DNA of 5,803 bases from Calditrichota bacterium (GTDB taxonomy: Bacteria; Calditrichota; Calditrichia; RBG-13-44-9; J075), in contig JAJRYW010000149.1 in the NCBI GenBank assembly GCA_024275555.1, forward strand, positions 1 to 5,803, written 5' to 3'. The position numbers and the translations under genes are program-made. Shown piece after piece: positions 1-5,803 of this stretch. Under the pieces are notes generated by a model. It was not told the DNA's origin. It ran no database searches and worked only from the letters and a program-made list of their open reading frames with translations. The first letter of the stretch is position 1. Every line of letters starts with the position of its first letter.

Positions 1-1065
1 AGCGAGATTTAACCCGGCCCCGGTCAGGCTGATCAACGCAACCTGCATCTGCCTGTCCGCATTCATCAGCCGGTAAATATTCGCCAAATAAAAGTAAATT
101 GGCAAGACATACAAATATCCCAGCAAAAACATTTCCCCCGGAAGCGCCAATCCGTAAACATAAGTGAGTATCCCGTAAACCAGGCCCGTTCCGGGGATCA
201 GGGCCGTCAGTCCCAGCAGCGTCAGTTTGCGCTGCAGGGTGCGCATGGCGGCAGCCTCCAGCCGGAAAATATTTTTCAGAAAGGGCGCCAGAACCAGTGA
301 GGCGATGCTTTGCAGGAAGGCCAGAAAGGTGAGCAGAATCTGGTAGACGCCCACCTCTTTTTCGCCGAGGAAGAAGGCCAGGCAGTAGAGATCGGTGCGG
401 GATTGCACGTAGCCCAGGAACCCGGGCAGGAAGAAGGCCAGGCCGGCGCGAAGGAAACCAAGATCAAATGCGCCGACGAGCCGGGCCCGCAGACGCTCCC
501 TAAAGGCCGGCAGGTAGAAAGCAAGTTTGAGCGTTGCCGATGCACCGAAAATCAAGAGCAGGGAGGCAACATCCAGTTGATTCCTCAGTAGCACCACCCC
601 GGCGACCATGGCAAAAAAAGTCAGCATTTCGGCGGCAATTGCCAGGCGATATCTTTGGAAGTAGATGATAAAAACATCGAAGGCTTTGTGGGAAAAACCG
701 GCCGCGGCCCAAAAGAGAAGCAATATTTTTTCGGTAAGGGTAAACCCCGGCAGCAGGAACACGATCAAGGCAAAAATTAGCAGGAGCGGCAGGCGGCTGA
801 GCACATTGGTCTGCCAGATTTGATCCAGCTTGCCCGGTTGACGGCTGAACTCCCGCAGCACATACTCGCGATGGCCCCAGGAGATCGCCATGGCGCCCAG
901 GTTGAGCACGATGAGCGGGTAAACGAACTTCCCCCATAAATCGACCGAGGCCCATTTTACGGTCATCATCGAGGCAACGACGAGCCCGGCCTGGGGCAAA
1001 AAGATGAAACCGCCGTGGGCCAGCACCAGCGCGAGGCGTTTGCGAGTTTTTAACCACCTACTCAT
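1..1065 (-). CDS. Wzx-type polysaccharide/oligosaccharide flippase, 3' end cut off by window edge
   Basis: The frame is open from an ATG at 1065 to the window edge, giving 355 residues and no stop, so the C-terminus is missing. An in-frame TAG lies two codons before the ATG, so translation cannot start further upstream; no good Shine-Dalgarno is visible. The product is strongly hydrophobic, with about 11 probable membrane segments (roughly residues 12-34, 45-62, 90-106, 112-130, 141-160, 165-187, 203-220, 226-264, 282-306, 310-330, 340 onward) separated by short basic loops. The stretch at 216-265, with FLGYVQSRTDLYCLAFFLG followed by EVGVYQ, resembles the mid-protein 'D-x-x-x-L-x-x-F-L-G-x-x-x-V-G-x-Y' region of the MATE/MOP flippase superfamily. 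Known members move undecaprenyl-linked oligosaccharide across the inner membrane. It sits 566 bp downstream of the glycosyltransferase unit on the same strand, beyond a possible terminator, so it may have its own promoter. Family assignment is fairly secure; the substrate is unknown. Confidence 0.8.
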   Translation of the reverse strand, partial: MSRWLKTRKRLALVLAHGGFIFLPQAGLVVASMMTVKWASVDLWGKFVYPLIVLNLGAMAISWGHREYVLREFSRQPGKLDQIWQTNVLSRLPLLLIFALIVFLLPGFTLTEKILLLFWAAAGFSHKAFDVFIIYFQRYRLAIAAEMLTFFAMVAGVVLLRNQLDVASLLLIFGASATLKLAFYLPAFRERLRARLVGAFDLGFLRAGLAFFLPGFLGYVQSRTDLYCLAFFLGEKEVGVYQILLTFLAFLQSIASLVLAPFLKNIFRLEAAAMRTLQRKLTLLGLTALIPGTGLVYGILTYVYGLALPGEMFLLGYLYVLPIYFYLANIYRLMNADRQMQVALISLTGAGLNLA

Positions 1066-1091
1066 CGGCTACCGGTCTCTATAATTTTTTT

Positions 1092-1110
1092 GACGCAGAA
1101 ATACGCTGAT
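1092..1110 (-). repeat. Diverged copy of the ATCAGCG-type dispersed repeat
   Basis: On the minus strand this 19-mer (ATCAGCGTATTTCTGCGTC) matches the plus-strand stretch 1519-1537 (ATCAGCGTTCATCTGTGTC) at 15 of 19 positions. It lies 27 bp upstream of the flippase start, immediately before an A-rich run, and is therefore in the 5' region of that gene. It appears to be a third, lone copy of the repeat that forms the arms of the 1151-1559 element. Confidence 0.45.
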
Positions 1111-1150
1111 CATTCTGATTTTCGCTGAGAAAATCCTTTCCATTATCTCG

Positions 1151-1559
1151 CTACCGTGCACTTTTATAGCCACTGATTTGCACTGATTAACACGGATATG
1201 ATAGAATACAACTAAAATATTTCTGCCTTAGTTAATCAATATCCTCAATTTTGAGTGAAAATATCTATAAAAAAAACCATTATAGACCCGTGAATTAGTA
1301 TGAAAATGAAATTGTTTGAATGTGATGAACGAGTTTCCCATGAAAATTCCCCACCCCAGCCCTCCCCGAAATCGGAGAGGGAGGCCGGTTTCCCTCCCGG
1401 CCAGCCGGGAGGGATTAAGGGGGGACATTAATTATTGCATAAAGGCAACTACACAAATACATTGCATTTTTTCGGAAACTAATTCACGTCTCAATAAAGA
1501 GATAATAAATCCGTGAAAATCAGCGTTCATCTGTGTCCAATTTAAAATGTGCACGGTAG
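1151..1559. repeat. Fold-back (MITE-like) element with about 50-bp imperfect terminal inverted repeats
   Basis: Left arm 1151-1197 (47 bp) and right arm 1509-1559 (51 bp) are imperfect inverted repeats differing by a 4-bp indel. Exact blocks are CTACCGTGCAC (1151-1161) with GTGCACGGTAG (1549-1559), and CACGGAT (1191-1197) with ATCCGTG (1509-1515). A second pair is nested inside: CGTGAATTAGT (1289-1299) and its exact complement ACTAATTCACG (1478-1488). Between the arms the DNA is AT-rich except for the GC-rich double hairpin near the middle. Smaller dyads occur at 1210-1233 (AACTAA/TTAGTT), 1244-1255 (CTCAA/TTGAG) and 1265-1285 (CTATAA/TTATAG). No transposase or credible ORF is inside, and no clear target-site duplication was found. 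It fills most of the 1066-1631 gene-free spacer. It may be a non-autonomous mobile element, or simply several insertions of a dispersed intergenic repeat family. Confidence 0.5.
1360..1413. repeat. GC-rich REP-like double hairpin
   Basis: Two adjacent hairpins share CCCTC/GAGGG bases. The first (1360-1381) pairs CCCTC with GAGGG and CCGA with TCGG, with one C/A mismatch. The second (1392-1413) pairs CCCTCCCGGC with GCCGGGAGGG perfectly around CA. Flanking runs of CCCC (1349-1352) and GGGGGG (1419-1424) could add an outer stem. The block is sharply GC-rich inside AT-rich DNA. Short open frames crossing it encode proline/arginine-rich peptides that look like translated repeat, not protein. It could act as a bidirectional transcription or RNA-stability barrier. 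Confidence 0.65.
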
Positions 1560-1578
1560 TGAATCCATTATTCATGCT

Positions 1579-1601
1579 GAAAACAGGGCATTTTCCCCTG
1601 T
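1579..1601 (-). terminator. Possible weak intrinsic terminator after the radical SAM gene
   Basis: Read on the minus strand, ACAGGG (1601-1596) pairs perfectly with CCCTGT (1588-1583) around a 7-base loop, and the stem runs into TTTTC. It begins about 30 bases after the TGA of the radical SAM gene, the expected place for the end of the operon. The stem has only six pairs and the T-tract is short, so termination may be partial. Confidence 0.45.
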
Positions 1602-1631
1602 GCGTTCGCGCGGTTTTGCGGCAACATTTTA

Positions 1632-3059
1632 TCATTGTTTTGCCAGCACATGCCGGAAATTGCGCATGGCAAACTTCAGGGTGCTCCAAAAGCTGCGATG
1701 TTCGCTGCGGATGTATACGTAGAAGTAAATCAGCCCGAACCACCCCAGGAAAAGGCGGTTGGGTTTCAGGAAGATCAGCTTCCTGATCAGCGGAAAGGTT
1801 CGCGGCCAGAGCACCGCCGTCTGGAAAAATTTCTGCAAATTCTCCATTTCGCGAATGTGGGGCAGGTTCAAGTGGGAGTTCAGGAAAAACGATTTCGAGA
1901 GGGCGTTGTATTCGAACTGATCGTCCAGAAAACCGTTTTTGACGGCGTAATCGGTCAGTTCCGTCCCGGGGAAGGGAGCAAAAATAGAGCACCAGGGATA
2001 ATCGCTTTTGATTGTGATATTCAGTTCCACCGTCGACAGCGCATCTTCCAGCGTCTCTTCCGGCAGCCCGACGATGTTGTAGGTGCGAAATTTTATCCCG
2101 GCCCGGTGCAGCAATTCCGCCGCCCGGATAATCTGCGCATCGGTAAGTTGTTTCTTGAGCACGCGGTTGCGCAGTTGCTCGTTCCCGGACTCGACGCCGA
2201 AGAACACCGAGCGGCAGCCGCCCTCTGCCAGGCGGAAAGCATATTCGTCGTCGGAGGCCGCCAGGTCGGCCCGCACCAGGCAGATAAAGGGCAGCCCGAT
2301 TTCCTTTTTATATTGCGGAAGAAATTCATAGAGCCATTTTTTGCTCATCCCGAAGACGTCGTCGGCAAAATAAATCACCCGCACATCGGTGTTGTCCCGC
2401 AGTTCGCGGCATTCCTCAATCACCTTTTCGATCCGGCGGATGCGCACATATTTCCCTTTCCCCTGGTAAAGCTCCCGCAAGGCGTCTTCGAAGCAAAAGC
2501 TGCAATGAAACGGGCATCCCCGGGAGGTGATGACGTTGCGCACTTGCCGATCCAGGCGGCCGTTCAGATCATCATAAAGATGGCGATCCGGAAAAGGATA
2601 GTCATCCGGATCGCTGCGCAGATTTCGCAGGGGGTTTTGCACCAGCTTACCGTTTTTGCGGAAGCAGAGATTGGGGATCGCATCTATCGGCTGCCCGGCA
2701 TCGAGACGATTGAGAATTTCCAGCGTGGTTTCCTCGCCTTCGCCCCGAACGAGGTAATCCACCTCCCCCGCCTTGGCAAAATCGGGGAAGAAGGTGGGAT
2801 GCGCCCCGCCAAAAATGTTGGGGATGCCCAACTCCCGCTTGATCTCCCCGGCTGTTTCCAGCGCCCAGGAGTGGCTGCCGCTCATAATCGAGAAGGCCGC
2901 CATATCCGGACGGAATTCTTCGATTGCCGGGGCAAAGTCTTCCAGCGTGTTTCCGATGCGGAGCTTACATTCGTACCCGTGCTTTCTGAGCATGGCAGAA
3001 ATATACATCGGGCCCAGGAATTCATATTCCAGATTTTGCAGAAAGAGCAGTTTTGCCAT
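1632..3059 (-). CDS. B12-binding-domain radical SAM protein
   Basis: 475 residues, ATG at 3059 to TGA at 1634-1632. Residues 1-115 look like a cobalamin-binding Rossmann fold: a first strand (AKLLFLQNL), the GPMYISAMLRKHGYE helix, then IFGGAHPTFFPD (82-93) and the V-R-G-E-G-E-E turn (104-110). The radical SAM core follows, with the cluster motif C182-x3-C186-x2-C189 (RGCPFHCSFC). FADD at 231-234, FFGVESGNE (286-294), NIVGLPEET (328-336) and FAPFPGTEL (360-368) are typical of this superfamily. The C-terminus (about 420-450) is aromatic and basic and may touch the membrane. No D-x-H-x-x-G cobalamin-ligand motif is visible, as in many members of this class. An in-frame ATG at 3425 was not chosen: it would overlap the upstream gene by 364 bp, and its extra residues have no domain character. 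The chosen start is 2 bp after that gene's TAA, with GGA about 9 bases upstream. Known relatives methylate or rearrange lipids, sugars and cofactors; the substrate here is unknown, and its operon suggests a glycan or lipid-carrier target. Confidence 0.93.
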   Translation of the reverse strand: MAKLLFLQNLEYEFLGPMYISAMLRKHGYECKLRIGNTLEDFAPAIEEFRPDMAAFSIMSGSHSWALETAGEIKRELGIPNIFGGAHPTFFPDFAKAGEVDYLVRGEGEETTLEILNRLDAGQPIDAIPNLCFRKNGKLVQNPLRNLRSDPDDYPFPDRHLYDDLNGRLDRQVRNVITSRGCPFHCSFCFEDALRELYQGKGKYVRIRRIEKVIEECRELRDNTDVRVIYFADDVFGMSKKWLYEFLPQYKKEIGLPFICLVRADLAASDDEYAFRLAEGGCRSVFFGVESGNEQLRNRVLKKQLTDAQIIRAAELLHRAGIKFRTYNIVGLPEETLEDALSTVELNITIKSDYPWCSIFAPFPGTELTDYAVKNGFLDDQFEYNALSKSFFLNSHLNLPHIREMENLQKFFQTAVLWPRTFPLIRKLIFLKPNRLFLGWFGLIYFYVYIRSEHRSFWSTLKFAMRNFRHVLAKQ

Positions 3060-3061
3060 GA

Positions 3062-4327
3062 TTAACGTTCCGTTTGCAAATTGCTGAGACGCCCGGCTAA
3101 CTCGGCGCGCATCATCCATAAACTGATGGCGAACAATATGGTCATCAGCCAGACACGGGGGTAGAGCAAAATGATTTTTAGCCCCGGGGGATGATAGGCG
3201 TTCAGCGGAAACATACCCAGGAAATGGATAAGTACATAAATTCCCCAGACGGCCCGTTTTGCCCAATGCAGCGCCGGTGTGTTCAGGCGGCTTAACAGAA
3301 TCGCCGTGGGAAAAACCAGCAGCAGGAAGTGATAAGTCGCGCTGGCCGGCAAAAGCAGCATGGCGGCCATTCCCAACAGCGCCAACTGCATGGGAAGCCG
3401 TTCGGATAAGGGCCTTCGCTGCCATTGCCGGAAAACCGCCGCCGTCAAACTAATCACAATTGCGAAGAGAACGGCTTTGGCAACCAGGACGCCCGGCGGC
3501 CAGTGCAACAGCGGGGCCGGGTTTTCCCGGGCATGGTAGATAAACAGGTTGCGGAACATGCTCTCCCAGGATTGAAAGACCACGCTGTGGATCGACTGCC
3601 CGGGGATATCGCCGGAGAGATGGGGCAGAAAAATGGCCGAGATAAAACGGCGGTAGGCCGCCAGGCCAAACACGGCTATCTCCAACAGGGTGATGACCAG
3701 CATGGCCGACAGCCCGCCTAGCAGAACTTTCCAGCGTTTATTTAGAGCAAAGACCAGCAAGAACACCGCCGGGAAGTATTTGAGCGACGCCCCCGCTCCC
3801 AGGAGCGCTCCTGCCAGAACCGGGCGCTGCCGCCAGAGGTAGTAGCCAAGCAAGATCAGGAATAACAGGGCCAGGTAAAATTGCCCCAGCCGGAAATTGT
3901 TGGCCAATCCCGGTCCGGCCAGGAGCAGCAGGTTGGCGCTCACCAGGTAATCCCAACCGGTAATCTTTTTTAGTAAGATGATGCAGGCAAGCAACAGAAG
4001 GACATTGGCGATTGTCCAAACCCTTTTGGCCGTCAGCGGCGGAAAGGCGGCCAGCGGCAGCATGATAAAGGCGCTGGCGGGCGGAAAGGGACTGAATTTC
4101 CCCTGCTGATCCATCCCGTGTCGGGCCATCTGTTGCTGAAACCAGGTATTGTCATAGAAACCGAGACCGGCTTTTCCCTCGATGACCAGCCGGGAGGCCG
4201 TGTAATAATTGGGAAAATCCGATTGAACCGCCTGCCAGGCCGGAATCAGCCCGTAGCGGAGCTGGAAAGCGACCAGAACAACCAGCAGGACAACCTGCCC
4301 GGTTTTGATGTAAGCGTTACGATTCAT
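3062..4327 (-). CDS. GT87-type polytopic membrane glycosyltransferase (DUF2029-like)
   Basis: 421 residues, ATG at 4327 to TAA at 3064-3062. After a first membrane segment (about 10-30), residues 36-59 read SDFPNYYTASRLVIEGKAG then LGFYDN. This matches the 'D-F-x-x-Y-Y-x-A-x-x-x-x-x-G-x-x-x-Y-D' loop of GT87 enzymes, where the acidic residue (D37 here) is the presumed catalytic base of a GT-C fold. A second family hallmark is RLGQFYLALLFLILLGYY (146-163), followed by LAGALLGAGASLKYFPAVFL (171-190). Roughly ten membrane segments fill the rest (about 85-120, 130-140, 148-165, 172-196, 201-225, 279-300, 312-347, 357-373, 383-406). GT87 members known to me use polyprenyl-phosphate-linked sugars such as mannose on the outer face of the inner membrane. 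The start overlaps the end of the GT9 gene by 11 bp and has no recognisable Shine-Dalgarno, which fits translational coupling. Family is confident; donor and acceptor are not. Confidence 0.88.
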   Translation of the reverse strand: MNRNAYIKTGQVVLLVVLVAFQLRYGLIPAWQAVQSDFPNYYTASRLVIEGKAGLGFYDNTWFQQQMARHGMDQQGKFSPFPPASAFIMLPLAAFPPLTAKRVWTIANVLLLLACIILLKKITGWDYLVSANLLLLAGPGLANNFRLGQFYLALLFLILLGYYLWRQRPVLAGALLGAGASLKYFPAVFLLVFALNKRWKVLLGGLSAMLVITLLEIAVFGLAAYRRFISAIFLPHLSGDIPGQSIHSVVFQSWESMFRNLFIYHARENPAPLLHWPPGVLVAKAVLFAIVISLTAAVFRQWQRRPLSERLPMQLALLGMAAMLLLPASATYHFLLLVFPTAILLSRLNTPALHWAKRAVWGIYVLIHFLGMFPLNAYHPPGLKIILLYPRVWLMTILFAISLWMMRAELAGRLSNLQTER

Positions 4328-5534
4328 GGCGCACTTTGGGGGAAGTTTCCCGGTGCGGGGATGCCGGATTCACCGCGTGAGCAGCCCGGTTGAGCGTTTT
4401 TACGGCCTCCCGGTAGACCCGCTCCACGTCAATGTTCTTCATACAAACTGCATCTTTACGGCAGTCGACGATTTTGTCTTTATAAACGGAAATGCAGGGG
4501 CTGCAAATTTCCCCGGCGGTGAGAGCGGTATGTTTTTCTCCCTGGGGGCCGTAATGCAAGGGCGTTTCCGGGCCGAACAGTCCGATGACCGGAATATTCA
4601 TGGCCGCGCCCAGGTGCAGCGGCCCGGAGTCGTTGCTAACCAGCAATGCCGCCCGGGCAAGCAGCGCCGCCGTTTCCCGGATGGAAAATTTCCCGGCCGC
4701 ACTGAACACCTGCGAATCCGGCCCGATGAGTTCCCGCACCCTGGCGGAGCGTTCCCGGTCCGCCTTTCCGCCGATGATCACAATACTCAGGTGCGGGAAA
4801 TCGGCCCGCAGCCGGCGCGCTAATGCGGCAAAGTTCTCCAGCGGCCAGAGCCGTTCCGACACCAACTCGCTGGTGTTGGGATTGAGCGCTACAAATTCCC
4901 GGCAATTCTTCTCCTGTAAAACTTCGCTGACTTTGCGGCGGTCCTGCGCCGACACCGGCAGGGGCTGCAAACGCCTATCGAAAATATCAAATTGCAAAGC
5001 ATCCAGCGAGCGGAGATAGATTTGGGTAATGTGCACCGCTTCGCTGTAGGGAATGGTGATATCAAAAATATTTTTCCCGCTGCCCGCGGGAACGTAGCCG
5101 ACGGTCAGGCTGCTAAAACTCAGCGCGGTGAGCAGCGCGGTAAACCGGGAGCCGATTTCGAAATCGAAAATAATGTCAAATCGCTCCCGCCGCAGGTAGG
5201 CAACTATTTTAACAAACGAGGCCGCTAAAGCGAGCAGCGAGGTAAAATTCAAATAAACGGTGTGGTCGATAAAATCACTGTCCTCGTAAATTCCCCGATT
5301 GGGGTGCAGGGTCAGGAAATGAATTTCCGCCTCCGGAAACTGTCGTCTCAAATTGGCAAACACCGGGCTGGCTAATACAATGGTACCGATCCCCCACATT
5401 TTGACAATCAGAATTTTGCCGGGATTTTGGGGAAGGGAGCGTTTTCCGCGAAACCAGCGTAGCACTGCTGCCAGCCGGCACAGCGGCATCCCGATTTTAC
5501 GATCTATCCACCTGGCGGTGTTTATGGATATCAT
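4317..5534 (-). CDS. GT9-family glycosyltransferase (ADP-heptose:LPS heptosyltransferase-like)
   Basis: 405 residues, ATG at 5534 to TAA at 4319-4317. An amphipathic N-terminal stretch (about 7-30, DRKIGMPLCRLAAVLRWF) precedes the first Rossmann strand KILIVKMWGIGTIVLASPVF (40-59), the GT9 signature at the acceptor side. The second domain begins near FVALNPNTS (214-222) and carries IVIIGGKADRE (251-261), the VSNDSGPLHLGAA donor-site motif (299-311) and GLFGPETPLHYGP (318-330). Length suits the family, slightly long at the N-terminus. Four cysteines near the end (C344, C347, C358, C364; ICSPC...C...C) could form a metal site or disulfides. GT9 enzymes are soluble or membrane-associated cytoplasmic transferases, best known for adding heptose to the LPS core. 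This divergent, cysteine-bearing type may use another sugar. ATGGA lies about 9 bases before the start. First gene of the GT9-GT87-radical SAM unit; it overlaps the GT87 gene by 11 bp. Confidence 0.93.
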   Translation of the reverse strand: MISINTARWIDRKIGMPLCRLAAVLRWFRGKRSLPQNPGKILIVKMWGIGTIVLASPVFANLRRQFPEAEIHFLTLHPNRGIYEDSDFIDHTVYLNFTSLLALAASFVKIVAYLRRERFDIIFDFEIGSRFTALLTALSFSSLTVGYVPAGSGKNIFDITIPYSEAVHITQIYLRSLDALQFDIFDRRLQPLPVSAQDRRKVSEVLQEKNCREFVALNPNTSELVSERLWPLENFAALARRLRADFPHLSIVIIGGKADRERSARVRELIGPDSQVFSAAGKFSIRETAALLARAALLVSNDSGPLHLGAAMNIPVIGLFGPETPLHYGPQGEKHTALTAGEICSPCISVYKDKIVDCRKDAVCMKNIDVERVYREAVKTLNRAAHAVNPASPHRETSPKVRHES

Positions 5535-5744
5535 CTTCCGGAATCCATCTGTTAAGGATTGTCACCCTGTTCTCTTCTCTTTTGATTTCTGCTGCAAAGA
5601 TGTAGAGAGTGCGAACATTCTTTTTGCCAACCCAGATTGGTGCAATCTCGCCCGGTAGCCGTTCCGAAGGAGCGCCTTGGGGGCAAGTTTCAGACATTGG
5701 TAGCTGCAAGCTTCAGATTGCGAAGAGGGACATCCGTTCTACCT
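5535..5744. other. Non-coding leader of the glycosyltransferase operon, with degenerate repeats
   Basis: No credible gene is present. A 70-codon minus-strand frame (5709-5497) overlaps the GT9 start in another frame and lacks domain character. The sequence holds GGTAGCCGTTCCGAAGGAGCG (5654-5674, with a short TCC/GGA dyad), then GGTAGC again at 5699-5704 followed by an imperfect hairpin, GCAAGC/GATTGC (about 5706-5721). These look like diverged relatives of the hairpins at 5745-5803. A TTGGCA at about 5627-5632 on the minus strand could be a -35 box, but no convincing -10 accompanies it, so I do not call a promoter. Confidence 0.4.
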
Positions 5745-5766
5745 GCCGCAGACTGAAGTCTGCGGC
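5745..5766. repeat. REP-like hairpin, perfect 10-bp stem
   Basis: GCCGCAGACT (5745-5754) and AGTCTGCGGC (5757-5766) are perfect complements separated by GA, followed by TACC. A second copy begins 39 bp further on (5785). The palindromic unit and close spacing fit an intergenic REP-like repeat family; a CRISPR array is not supported because only two short units with no regular spacer are seen. Confidence 0.75.
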
Positions 5767-5784
5767 TACCGAACAGTCTACAAA

Positions 5785-5803
5785 CCGCAGATTGAAGTCT
5801 GCG
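5785..5803. repeat. Second REP-like hairpin, truncated by the window edge
   Basis: CCGCAGATT (5785-5793), GA, then AGTCTGCG (5796-5803). It differs from the copy at 5746 by one C-to-T change, which becomes a G-T wobble in the stem. The window ends one base short of the matching arm, so further copies may follow outside. Confidence 0.65.

Noticed and set aside
368..443. A 16-bp direct repeat (AGGAAGAAGGCCAGGC at 368-383 and 428-443)
   Set aside because: Both copies fall in the same frame of the flippase gene and encode the hydrophobic word LAFFL; reuse of codons in membrane segments explains it.
500..1057. A 185-codon minus-strand frame inside the flippase region
   Set aside because: It is arginine/proline-rich and lacks structure, whereas the frame starting at 1065 gives a continuous membrane protein through the whole region.
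1071..1090. Promoter with TATAGA as -10 before the flippase
   Set aside because: It lies only about 12 bases from the ATG and there is no matching -35 box at the right distance; the A-tract makes such matches likely by chance.
1228..1516. Short ORFs of 66 codons on both strands across the spacer
   Set aside because: Both cross the GC-rich double hairpin and encode repeat-derived peptides; neither has a convincing ribosome binding site or domain.
1635..3065. A 476-codon plus-strand open frame exactly antisense to the radical SAM gene
   Set aside because: It is codon-aligned with the minus-strand gene, so its openness only means the real gene avoids TTA, CTA and TCA codons. The translation shows no domain, while the minus strand has clear radical SAM motifs.
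3060..3425. N-terminal extension of the radical SAM frame to an ATG at 3425
   Set aside because: The extra 122 residues lie inside the well-supported GT87 gene, look like out-of-frame sequence, and precede a natural domain start at 3059 that is spaced 2 bp from the upstream stop.
5745..5803. Possible CRISPR array
   Set aside because: Only two palindromic units of about 20 bp with a 19-bp gap are seen, with no third regular unit and no cas genes in the window; a REP-like repeat fits better.

Overview
The window looks like a bacterial chromosome fragment from a Gram-negative-type organism, carrying part of a surface-glycan (LPS, capsule or glycolipid) locus. All four genes I can support lie on the minus strand. 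Their coding DNA is moderately GC-rich, while the 1066-1631 spacer is much more AT-rich. No rRNA, tRNA, CRISPR array, integrase or transposase gene is visible. The dispersed hairpin repeats resemble those I associate with uncultured lineages such as KSB1/Calditrichota and other FCB-group bacteria. That taxonomic guess comes from memory and has low confidence.

Reading in the direction of transcription (high to low coordinates), the layout is as follows. 5803-5535 is a non-coding stretch rich in short hairpin repeats. 5534-4317 is a GT9 (heptosyltransferase-like) glycosyltransferase. 4327-3062 is a polytopic GT87-type membrane glycosyltransferase whose start overlaps the GT9 end by 11 bp. 3059-1632 is a radical SAM protein with an N-terminal B12-binding-type domain, starting 2 bp after the GT87 stop. 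These three genes form a very tight, probably co-transcribed unit. A small terminator-like hairpin lies at 1601-1579. 1631-1066 is a 566-bp repeat-laden spacer. 1065 to the window edge is the first 355 residues of a Wzx-type polysaccharide flippase, which continues outside the window.

The inferred division of labour is this. GT9 adds a sugar on the cytoplasmic face from an activated donor. GT87 adds a sugar on the outer face of the inner membrane from a polyprenyl-phosphate sugar. The flippase moves a lipid-linked glycan between the faces. The B12/radical SAM enzyme performs an unknown radical modification (for example methylation or rearrangement) of the glycan, its lipid or a precursor. The sequence gives the families securely but not the substrates.

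No obviously new system is demonstrated. The points most worth a second look are the nested inverted-repeat (fold-back) element at 1151-1559, the hairpin cluster at 5640-5803 upstream of the operon, and the pairing of a B12/radical SAM enzyme with two topologically different glycosyltransferases.
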